Assembly (NCBI RefSeq): GCF_050279675.1
Contig: NZ_JBNNUK010000032.1
Location: 1 to 18,847, forward strand
From: Viridibacillus sp050279675
GTDB lineage: Bacteria; Bacillota; Bacilli; Bacillales_A; Planococcaceae
Direction of reading: 5' to 3'
Length of the DNA stretch: 18,847 nucleotides
Part shown: positions 7,227 to 14,414 of the stretch, in pieces
Layout of the letters: each line of letters begins with the position of its first letter
Numbering within the stretch: the first letter of the stretch is position 1
Position numbers and translations under genes: made by a program
The notes under the pieces: generated by a model
What the model was told of the DNA's origin: nothing
What the model saw: the letters and a program-made list of their open reading frames with translations, nothing else
The model's database searches: none

Positions 7227-8450
7227 ATGAGGAAGCAAAATTTTAAATTGAAATATCAGTATGAAAATATGACTAAGGGAAATGTTGAAGTATGGTTTTC
7301 AGAACCAAAGGAATCTTCCACACAACAATATATCACGACAATACCTAATCTTATACCAGAAAAAGTTTCTAAACATTCCTTTTTGAATAATCTATGGTAT
7401 TACAATCTAGATCCAGGTCAAAAATTAGAAATAACAATTGATTATCAAGGAAGCAGAAGAGATAAAAGTTATACATCGAATATAACAAAAGAAGAAAAGG
7501 AGTTCTTTTTGCGTTCTACAAATCTAATACCTGTAAGTGAAGAGATAAAAAAAGAAGCACAAAGGATTGTAGAAGGAGTAAGTACAGATATTGAAAAGGC
7601 TAAAAAATTATTTCTATATATTATAAAAACGTACAAGTACGCCTCACATTTTTCTGGAAGAGGGGTTGCAGTTTTTCAAGAAAGGAAAAAAGGTGACTGC
7701 GGAGAGTTTGGTGCAATCTTCTGTTCGTATTGTAGAGCTATCGATATTCCCACAAGAATGTTATATGGAACCTGGACACTTAAGAAATTTTCACCTCATG
7801 CATGGAGTGAAATTTATATTGAAAATGAAGGATGGATTCCGGTTGATCCGAGTATGGGTAGGATGAAGATGTATTTGCACCCATTTATAAATATATCATC
7901 AGCTATACATTATGGAGTTTTCCCGAATAAAAAAAGATATTTTGGCGATCACGAAGGGAAAAGATTAGCATTTTCCATTGACCCTGAAAGATTATTGGAT
8001 CCGAAATACATTGATAACCTAGAATATTCACAAGATATAACAAAAGAATGTATTGCTGGGAAAGAAATAGCATGGGGCTATGAGTCAATAGAAGGTAAGG
8101 CTCCTTTTTTGCAGCCTATGTATCCAAAATTACATAGTAAAGAAACTCAAACATCGATCAAAGTATTATTTGGAGAGTGGACTGGACAACACACCTCTAT
8201 TCTGAAGAATTTAACTTATAAAGTAAAATTGGCAAGTTTCAATATTGGTATTCTTCTCATAATTATAGAAATGATCAATGATTTCATTTTAAAAAACGAA
8301 ATGTTGCATAATTTACTACCACTCTTAGCATATCCATGTCTATTATTAGGCACGATTCTATCCATTGTAAGGAATGAGGGGAATCTACTTCTGTATGTAT
8401 TCGGCTTTTTCTTAACGTTGACATGTTTAAGTATACTTACGAATATTTAA
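7227..8450 (+). CDS. Transglutaminase-like cysteine protein with C-terminal membrane anchor
   Basis: This 407-residue protein has a transglutaminase-like/papain-fold core (PF01841) at about 95-215. The catalytic triad is visible: C158 (KKGDCGEFGAIFC), H191 (SPHAWSEIYI) and D207 (WIPVDPSMG). The N-terminal ~90 residues are probably a beta domain often found before this core. The C-terminal ~80 residues hold two to three hydrophobic helices (ASFNIGILLIIIEMI..., LLPLLAYPCLLLGTIL..., LLLYVFGFFLTLTC), so the protein is anchored at its C-terminus. No signal peptide is seen, so the catalytic part is probably cytoplasmic. Bacterial members are mostly proteases or amidases, and the substrate is unknown. 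ATG 7227 follows GGGAG at 7214-7218. The gene stands alone. Confidence 0.78.
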   Translation: MRKQNFKLKYQYENMTKGNVEVWFSEPKESSTQQYITTIPNLIPEKVSKHSFLNNLWYYNLDPGQKLEITIDYQGSRRDKSYTSNITKEEKEFFLRSTNLIPVSEEIKKEAQRIVEGVSTDIEKAKKLFLYIIKTYKYASHFSGRGVAVFQERKKGDCGEFGAIFCSYCRAIDIPTRMLYGTWTLKKFSPHAWSEIYIENEGWIPVDPSMGRMKMYLHPFINISSAIHYGVFPNKKRYFGDHEGKRLAFSIDPERLLDPKYIDNLEYSQDITKECIAGKEIAWGYESIEGKAPFLQPMYPKLHSKETQTSIKVLFGEWTGQHTSILKNLTYKVKLASFNIGILLIIIEMINDFILKNEMLHNLLPLLAYPCLLLGTILSIVRNEGNLLLYVFGFFLTLTCLSILTNI

Positions 8451-8778
8451 GAGGACCAGCCACCGATATTATGTCGGATTTCATTAAAACTAATAATCAT
8501 GACAATTCATAATTTGAGGTAATTCTGAAGTTATATAAATTTATGACCATCGTCTAACACATGGGAGTTGAAGTGAAGATAGATGGCTCTTAAATTCTGC
8601 AACACTGAAAATTAAATACACTTGAAACTGTGCAAACGGTATAATAAATAGGCAGAAGTAAACATTAAAAAGAAATGCATTGTGTTTTTATAGAAAGAAG
8701 ATAACGAAAAAACATAAAATGTTTTTCGTTACTACTTCATATAAGAGAAAGTGTATATAAAGACCAAAAGGAGAAACC
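8451..8778. other. Intergenic region upstream of selO
   Basis: No gene is visible. It contains a TATAAT at 8640-8645 with TTGAAA at 8622-8627 (12-bp spacing, too short for a normal sigma-A promoter) and an A/T-rich hairpin at 8702-8731. No good terminator for the transglutaminase-like gene is apparent. Confidence 0.4.
8702..8731. repeat. Hairpin upstream of selO
   Basis: TAACGAAAAAACAT (8702-8715) pairs with ATGTTTTTCGTTA (8719-8731) apart from one bulged A. It lies 48 bases before the selO start. With A-runs on one side and T-runs on the other it could terminate in either direction, or fold in the selO leader. Confidence 0.55.
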
Positions 8779-10242
8779 ATGACTAAAAATAATGAAACAG
8801 GTTGGAACTTTGACAACAGTTATAGCCGTTTGCCGAACTCATTTTTTTCAAGTATTAATCCAACTCCTGCAAATTCGCCGGAGTTGATAATTTTCAATAG
8901 TGAGTTGGCAACATCTTTGGGTTTAGACGTTCAAGAATTACAAAAAGAAGACGGTATTGAAATATTTGCAGGAAATCAGATTCCTGAAGGCGCTTCGCCA
9001 CTTGCTCAAGCATATGCGGGGCATCAATTCGGCCATTTTAATATGCTGGGAGATGGCCGAGCAGTACTGTTAGGAGAGCACATTTCACCAAATGGTAAAC
9101 GAATGGATATTCAGCTTAAAGGTTCAGGTAGAACTCCATACTCCCGCGGGGGGGATGGTCGTGCAACACTAGGACCAATGCTACGAGAATATATCATCAG
9201 CGAAGCAATGCATGCCCTTGATATCCCTACAACCCGTAGTCTTGCAGTAGTAACAACAGGTGAACCAGTTTTACGCGAAACCGAACTACCGGGTGCAGTT
9301 TTGACTCGTGTGGCTGCTAGTCATATACGTGTCGGAACATTTCAATATGCTGCAAACTTCGGTACGATAGATGAACTCCGAGCCCTTGCTGATTATACAC
9401 TTGAGCGTCATTTTACTAACATTGAAGCTAATGAGGACAAATATCTTTCGTTACTTCAAGAAGTGATCGAGCGTCAAGCGAAGCTTATTGCCAAATGGCA
9501 ACTCGTTGGTTTTATTCATGGAGTGATGAACACCGATAATATGACCATTAGTGGTGAAACTATTGATTATGGTCCTTGTGCTTTTATGGATGTCTATGAC
9601 CCAGAAACAGTATTCAGTTCCATTGATACTCAAGGGCGCTACGCTTATGGTAATCAGCCGTTTCTAGCGGGTTGGAATCTTGCGCGCTTCGCTGAAACCC
9701 TATTGCCTTTACTGCATGATAATCTGGAGCAGGCTATCGAATTAGCCCAAGATCAACTATCAGGTTTTAATGAGTTGTATCAATCCAATTGGCTCGCAGG
9801 AATGAGAGCTAAGCTTGGGATATTTAACGAAGAGGCCGAAGATGAAGCTCTTATTAACGGACTCTTAAGTATGATGAAGAAGTATCGTGTAGATTATACT
9901 AATACTTTTCGCGCTTTAACTTTAGACGCGATGGATGAAACTGCCCTTTATGGGACTCAAGAATTTGCACAATGGTATGAGCTTTGGCAAGCTAGGCTAA
10001 GTAGGCAGCAGGAATCTCAAGCATCATCGAATCAGTTAATGCGGGATAGTAATCCAGCGGTAATCCCACGTAACCATCGGGTTGAAGCTGCACTAGAAGC
10101 AGCAGTGAAGCAAGGTGACTATAGTGTGATGAAGCGACTATTAAATGTACTTTCAAATCCTTATGAGTATTCAGGCGAACAAAATGAATATGCTACGATA
10201 CCTACATCAACAGTGCCATACAGTACTTATTGCGGTACTTGA
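8779..10242 (+). CDS. selO: Protein adenylyltransferase SelO (YdiU family)
   Basis: This 487-residue protein is full length for the family. SelO is a kinase-fold enzyme that binds ATP in flipped orientation and transfers AMP to Ser/Thr/Tyr of proteins, linked in other bacteria to oxidative-stress control of redox enzymes. Visible motifs are the ATP-binding lysine K114 in DIQLKGSGRTPYSRGGDGRA, the catalytic D253 and metal-binding N254 in HGVMNTDNM, and D263 in DYGP. D253 and D263 have the same 10-residue spacing as the known catalytic pair. The C-terminus YSTYCGT places a Cys (485) where eukaryotic SelO has selenocysteine. There is a good AAAAGGAG site before ATG 8779, and a strong terminator follows about 95 bases after the stop. 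It is not linked to its neighbours by operon structure. Confidence 0.95.
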   Translation: MTKNNETGWNFDNSYSRLPNSFFSSINPTPANSPELIIFNSELATSLGLDVQELQKEDGIEIFAGNQIPEGASPLAQAYAGHQFGHFNMLGDGRAVLLGEHISPNGKRMDIQLKGSGRTPYSRGGDGRATLGPMLREYIISEAMHALDIPTTRSLAVVTTGEPVLRETELPGAVLTRVAASHIRVGTFQYAANFGTIDELRALADYTLERHFTNIEANEDKYLSLLQEVIERQAKLIAKWQLVGFIHGVMNTDNMTISGETIDYGPCAFMDVYDPETVFSSIDTQGRYAYGNQPFLAGWNLARFAETLLPLLHDNLEQAIELAQDQLSGFNELYQSNWLAGMRAKLGIFNEEAEDEALINGLLSMMKKYRVDYTNTFRALTLDAMDETALYGTQEFAQWYELWQARLSRQQESQASSNQLMRDSNPAVIPRNHRVEAALEAAVKQGDYSVMKRLLNVLSNPYEYSGEQNEYATIPTSTVPYSTYCGT

Positions 10243-10644
10243 TATAGAAGCATAAGAGAAATACTTTATTAGTTTGAAAAAAATTAAAATAAAGAGGTTT
10301 AATAAGTCCAATTTTGACTCATTGACGCCCTGTTTTGAAAATCAAGAATGTTGATTAATCAACATTCTTGATTTTTTTGCTTTTCAGGGACTCTTTAACT
10401 CTTTTTGAAAATAAATCACTTTTAAAATCAGTTTTATCATTACTCAATCATCTTTTCTAATTGAAGCAAGTAAAGTTTTAACTCTTTTCTCTTTTTGTAG
10501 ATTGAACAGGAGAGTGTGAGTAACATTAGCAATTTTTTGAAAATGGAGGAAGTTTGTATTTTTATTATTAACTATTTAGCAGATTTTAGCGATTTTTCAG
10601 TAGTTTAATATTATACTAATATTGTATATAAGGAGGAGATACAT
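10243..10644. other. Intergenic region between selO and the GHKL operon
   Basis: It holds the selO terminator (10338-10378) and about 250 AT-rich bases that must contain the promoter of the three-gene operon. TTTAATATTATACTAATATT around 10604-10623, just before the ribosome binding site, is a candidate -10 area without a clear -35. No gene is visible. Confidence 0.45.
10338..10378 (+). terminator. Terminator after selO (perfect palindrome)
   Basis: A 19-bp perfect palindrome (10338-10356 with 10357-10375, core CAAGAATGTTGATT/AATCAACATTCTTG) ends in seven T (10372-10378). It marks the boundary between the core gene selO and the accessory island and may act in both directions. Confidence 0.92.
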
Positions 10645-12573
10645 TTGCACGCATTTTGGAACTTCCCAGCAGCTGCTGGAGGTATGATTAATTCAATTAA
10701 TAATGCTGGTATTGAAACATTTCGAGGAAATGAAATTGATTCACTTACACGTGAGATTTGTCAAAATTCATTAGATGCTATAAAAGATGAGACAAAACCA
10801 GTGGTGGTTGAGTTTAATAGATTTATGATTCCAACAGACAAGTTCCCGAATAAAGAGGAATTTTTGAGTATATTAAATAGGTGTGAAGTCACCTGGAAAG
10901 ACAAAAATGATAAAAGTGAACAGTTTATTAAGCAAGCGAAACAAATGTTGAACGGTTCCGAAATATCGTTTTTACGCATTAGTGATTTTAATACAAAGGG
11001 GCTAGAAGGGGCGAAAACCGGTAAACTTGGTACGCCGTGGAGTTCTCTTGTGCGAGAAGCCGGTTCATCTAATAAAGGAGATAGTTCAGGTGGAAGCTTT
11101 GGTATCGGTAAATCTGCACCTTTTGCGAACTCAAAATTACGTACTTTATTTTACGCTTCACAAGATCAAGGAAATTATCAATCTTATATCGGTGTAGCCA
11201 ATATCATGTCTTATAAAAAGAATGAGGAATTGACGACTTTAGGAACAGGGTATTTCACAGATAACTCTATTTCTAATGCGATTGAAGGTCAGTTACATAT
11301 AGATTCAACTTTTATCCGTAATGACTCGGGGACAGATATTTATGTGGCGGCATTTGATCCAAATAGTGATTGGAAACAAACCGTACAACAATCAATTCTT
11401 AAAAACTTTTTCATTACCATTTGGCAAAAAAAACTAATAGTAAAAATTGAAGATAACATTATTTCTCATGAAAATATCGCTGCACTCATTAAAGAACTAG
11501 ATGATAGTGTTGAAGTTTTTAATCATGTGAAAAGATATTTTCAAGTACTGACAGATCCACAAGCAATAAGTATTCCTTATCCTAAAAAAGTGTATAAAAC
11601 AATAGGCACATTCGAGGAAGGCGAAGCTACGCTATACATCATGCAGGGTGATGACTTAAATCGAAAAGTTCTGATGACACGAAAAGCAGGCATGCGTTTG
11701 TTCGAGCAAAATCGTATTAGTGGAAGCATCTCATTCACAGGCTTATTGATTATTACGGGTAGACAAATGAATGCAGTATTTAAGCAAATGGAAAATCCAG
11801 CTCATAATGAATGGCAACCTAGCCGCTATGAAGATAATTCAAAAATTGCGGAAAAAGCCTTCAAAGATTTAAAAAGCTTTATAAAAGAATCTGTCCATGA
11901 ACAATTTCAAAATGTAGTAACGGATTCAATGGATGCGATTGGACTGAGTGATTTTCTTCCTGATACATCGCTTTTAGAAGGTACAGGGGCTGATCTGCAA
12001 GAATCACTAAACATCAAAATCAAGTCAGTCTTAAAAAAGAAAAAACAAAAGGTGAAAAAGAAGCCTAAGAAAAAACAACAAGATCAATCTGCAATGGAAG
12101 AACTAATAGGCATTATCGATGGTGGAGATGAAGGTGGTACAGGAAAAGATGACGGTACCAATGGCGGATCGGAAGGACAAGGTGGCGGAGCAGGTAATCC
12201 GAACCCAGATTTCGGCGAAGGCGGTGCAAATGGTGGCGATAATCCACCCGGAAACGAAACCAAGGAAAAAAATAAATTTATCGAAACAACAGTAAAGCAG
12301 CTTTGTTTATCAAAAGATAATGGGTTGTATCGCGTTGTTGTCAAAGCACCTAAAGGCTTTGAAAAGGGGCGCCTAGAATTTAAAGCACTTGGCGAACAAA
12401 GTGAAGTGAAAATCCCAGTTAAACAATTAACAGGTGATGGGCTTGAAGAAATCAGCATTAATAACAATACAGTTCGTTTCAAAAATAAAGGAAAGCAAAA
12501 ACAAATTGCTTTAAATGTGGAAATTGATTATGAAGCTTTTTGTCGATTGGAGGTAAGTTTATATGAAATTTAG
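10645..12573 (+). CDS. GHKL (Hsp90/MORC-like) ATPase, first gene of a candidate three-gene defence operon
   Basis: This is a 642-residue protein. Residues 1-160 contain the GHKL ATP site: motif I E37-N41-D44 (LTREICQNSLDA), motif II around D114 (RISDFNTKGL) and the lid/glycine motif 149-156 (GGSFGIGKSAPF), which resembles MORC-type rather than histidine-kinase ATPases. The middle (to about 460) should be the transducer-like part. A Lys-rich segment (464-480) and a Gly/Asp/Asn-rich flexible linker (about 493-545) lead to a ~95-residue C-terminal domain rich in beta strands. The start is TTG 10645 behind a near-perfect AGGAGGAG. Its stop lies inside the next gene (11-base overlap), so the products are probably made in fixed ratio. 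ATP-driven dimer closure on DNA or partners is inference from the family. I do not recognise a named system. Confidence 0.8.
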   Translation: MHAFWNFPAAAGGMINSINNAGIETFRGNEIDSLTREICQNSLDAIKDETKPVVVEFNRFMIPTDKFPNKEEFLSILNRCEVTWKDKNDKSEQFIKQAKQMLNGSEISFLRISDFNTKGLEGAKTGKLGTPWSSLVREAGSSNKGDSSGGSFGIGKSAPFANSKLRTLFYASQDQGNYQSYIGVANIMSYKKNEELTTLGTGYFTDNSISNAIEGQLHIDSTFIRNDSGTDIYVAAFDPNSDWKQTVQQSILKNFFITIWQKKLIVKIEDNIISHENIAALIKELDDSVEVFNHVKRYFQVLTDPQAISIPYPKKVYKTIGTFEEGEATLYIMQGDDLNRKVLMTRKAGMRLFEQNRISGSISFTGLLIITGRQMNAVFKQMENPAHNEWQPSRYEDNSKIAEKAFKDLKSFIKESVHEQFQNVVTDSMDAIGLSDFLPDTSLLEGTGADLQESLNIKIKSVLKKKKQKVKKKPKKKQQDQSAMEELIGIIDGGDEGGTGKDDGTNGGSEGQGGGAGNPNPDFGEGGANGGDNPPGNETKEKNKFIETTVKQLCLSKDNGLYRVVVKAPKGFEKGRLEFKALGEQSEVKIPVKQLTGDGLEEISINNNTVRFKNKGKQKQIALNVEIDYEAFCRLEVSLYEI

Positions 12574-13411
12574 TGCGAACTTCCCGTATCCAGTGTTGGC
12601 AGATAACAATGATGACTATACGAAAAAAAGTTCATTCGACACTTTGATTGATGTTAAACAATCATTTGGACAATTATCAATTGAAATGCGAGCAGTATTA
12701 AACGATAGGAAAATTGAACAACTCATTGCGAATAATCATGCAGAATATGCCCTACACATTGAATGCTCTCCAACCAGCTTCCGTAAAGTGTTTAAGTCGA
12801 AGGATTCTAATATTTCGATTGAAATTCCATCCGAACAATTGAGTGGGAAAATCGAGGTACATACGTTTATTCTTGCAACAGATACTATTACAAACTATGA
12901 GAATCCAAATTTAGATTCATTTTATAGCGGGTTTCCGGTTCAGTTTGAAAAAGGAAGTATACTAGCACTGGGTGAGGCAGCAGATATTCATATCTCAGAA
13001 GATGATTTAGAAGCTCAAAATTTACCTTCTATCATTAACGTTCGTCGCTTAGAAAAAGGCGATAAAATGACAGTGGATTTAGTAACAGATTATATATTAG
13101 TTGGCCTACCAACAGATATGTATCAACACTATGCAGCGAATGCAAATTCTCGATTAAAAGATACCATTCTATCGCTTGTCTTTTTACCAGTTTTAATTGA
13201 AGTCTTTGCAACAATTAGAGAGCATGAAGAGGAATATAGTGAGTATAAATGGTTCCAAGTACTTGAACGGATATTTGAAGCAAGTAATCATCAATTACAC
13301 CAAATTAGTGAAGGCTCACTTTCTGTCATGGAAGCTGCACAGCTTGTCCTCCACAATCCATTACAACAAGCATTTAAAGAAGTTGAAAAATTGAATAGAA
13401 TGGATGATTAA
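12563..13411 (+). CDS. Unknown 282-residue protein, second gene of the GHKL operon
   Basis: I do not recognise a family. The N-terminal half looks beta-rich. Residues 61-100 (ALHIECSPTSFRK... IEIPSEQLSGKIEV) resemble the C-terminal module of the preceding ATPase (VVVKAPKGFEKG... VKIPVKQLTGDGLEE). Residues 1-30 carry SANFPYPVLADNNDDYT, and the C-terminal third is helical with DTILSLVFLPVLIEVFATI and an acidic segment (EHEEEYSEYKWFQVLERIFE). No catalytic motif or signal peptide is seen. ATG 12563 lies inside the ATPase gene with GGAGGT at 12549-12554, and the stop abuts the third gene's ATG. The tight coupling suggests a stable complex with both neighbours, perhaps as adaptor or substrate-binding subunit. 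Confidence 0.7.
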   Translation: MKFSANFPYPVLADNNDDYTKKSSFDTLIDVKQSFGQLSIEMRAVLNDRKIEQLIANNHAEYALHIECSPTSFRKVFKSKDSNISIEIPSEQLSGKIEVHTFILATDTITNYENPNLDSFYSGFPVQFEKGSILALGEAADIHISEDDLEAQNLPSIINVRRLEKGDKMTVDLVTDYILVGLPTDMYQHYAANANSRLKDTILSLVFLPVLIEVFATIREHEEEYSEYKWFQVLERIFEASNHQLHQISEGSLSVMEAAQLVLHNPLQQAFKEVEKLNRMDD

Positions 13412-14170
13412 ATGATGAAGTTACAATTTATTTCTGAAGATGCTCTACAAGATTTACGTTTGAATTTTAATGATAATGTGCAGCATTACTATCAGCTAGA
13501 TAAAGAATGGTTCCAAAATTATTTAAGTGAGCCAGGACGTTTAATTGAATCGAAAATCGATTTTGTTATGCCACAGTTTTATCTAGATGAAGATTATTTA
13601 GTGAGCGACGGTCAAAATGTAAAAATAGTCTATGAGGCACTGAAACATTTAACGATTTCACAAGCAACTCAGGAACGTCTATGGGTGGGATTAGCACATC
13701 AACAGTTACGAGATTTTATGTTTTACCGTATTGCCAAAGATGCGAAAATAAAAAAGGATCAACAAATCAAGTCTGCTATGTTTTTCGAATGGGGTCATAA
13801 ACGCTCCCTTTTCGTCCATAAGTTATCACGTTTATGGTGGACAGGTTATATGACGTATGATGAGGAAAACAAGGATAATCCCTATTGGCTAACAGATTTC
13901 TTTTGTGAAGCAGATTTTTCAGCGCGCGCAGTTCTATTCTTCTCAAGTAATTTTAACTCCAATGATGTGATTCGTAAGGGGGTTCTCAAGGCATTAATAC
14001 AATTAAAGCAAGAAGGAATTGAAATTAAACGTGACCACTTCGTAGAAGCATGCAGATATTTTAATGTTGTAGGAGGTGCAACCATTTTAGATTTACTTTC
14101 TGAAAAAGAAATTAAAGAAATGGCTTTAACCCGTCTTCGCAAAGTATTTACGTTGGAGCTGGTTATGTGA
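13412..14170 (+). CDS. Unknown 252-residue protein, third gene of the GHKL operon (recalled as DUF6339-like)
   Basis: The start MKLQFISEDALQDLRLNFND, the segment RLWVGLAHQQLRDFMFYRI (from residue 89), RLWWTGYMTYD (from 140) and VVGGATILDLLSEKEI near the end fit what I remember of proteins labelled DUF6339. This could not be checked. It is soluble, aromatic-rich and mostly helical, with no recognisable nuclease motif and no membrane segment. The start follows the stop of the previous gene with no gap (TAAATGATG). There is no good ribosome site of its own, so translation depends on re-initiation; the second ATG at 13415 is equally possible. A terminator follows 32 bases after the stop, closing the operon. 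A role as effector or regulator of the ATPase complex is inference. Confidence 0.7.
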   Translation: MMKLQFISEDALQDLRLNFNDNVQHYYQLDKEWFQNYLSEPGRLIESKIDFVMPQFYLDEDYLVSDGQNVKIVYEALKHLTISQATQERLWVGLAHQQLRDFMFYRIAKDAKIKKDQQIKSAMFFEWGHKRSLFVHKLSRLWWTGYMTYDEENKDNPYWLTDFFCEADFSARAVLFFSSNFNSNDVIRKGVLKALIQLKQEGIEIKRDHFVEACRYFNVVGGATILDLLSEKEIKEMALTRLRKVFTLELVM

Positions 14171-14201
14171 TTTAAAATCTAATATTCCAGTAATATGAAA
14201 T

Positions 14202-14238
14202 AAGGTTTGGTTCTTTTTACAATAGAACCAAGCTTTTT
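14202..14238 (+). terminator. Terminator of the GHKL three-gene operon
   Basis: The stem 14202-14214 with 14224-14236 (core TTTGGTTCT/AGAACCAAG) has two wobbles and a 9-base loop, then a T-run at 14234-14238. It makes the trio and the mcrBC pair separate transcripts, unless read-through occurs. Confidence 0.85.
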
Positions 14239-14242
14239 AGGG

Positions 14243-14273
14243 TGCTCTGTTAATAATGTTGATTAACGGAGCA
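14243..14273 (+). terminator. Second hairpin in tandem after the GHKL operon
   Basis: TGCTCTGTTAAT (14243-14254) pairs with ATTAACGGAGCA (14262-14273) with one wobble. The T-tail is poor (TCTTTAT). It is probably a back-up terminator. Confidence 0.6.
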
Positions 14274-14365
14274 TCTTTATATCTGAAAAATTTTTGTTAA
14301 CATACTAAAGTAATAATATTAAATGAAAATAATAAAGTGTTGAGCCAATATATGTAAAAAGGTAG

Positions 14366-14380
14366 TATAATAGATATAAT
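14366..14380 (+). promoter_or_regulatory. Candidate mcrB promoter with two TATAAT boxes
   Basis: TATAAT occurs at 14366-14371 and again at 14375-14380, 35-50 bases before the start. The best -35, TTGAGC at 14340-14345, is 20 bp from the first box, which is longer than ideal. Confidence 0.4.
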
Positions 14381-14414
14381 TTCTATTATAAAGTTATGAA
14401 AGGGAGTGGCTAGA

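Noticed and set aside
8622..8645. TTGAAA/TATAAT as the selO promoter
   Set aside because: The 12-bp spacing is too short for a vegetative promoter. The TATAAT may still serve with another upstream element, but I cannot support a complete promoter.
12084..12482. 132-codon minus-strand frame rich in Pro and Ser
   Set aside because: It is the mirror image of the Gly/Asp-rich linker codons (GGx read as xCC) of the ATPase gene, with no initiation signal.
10645..12573. GHKL gene as a histidine kinase or MutL
   Set aside because: There is no HisKA domain or phospho-acceptor His motif, and the glycine motif SFGIGKSAPF and lack of MutL-type C-terminal motifs point to a MORC-like ATPase.
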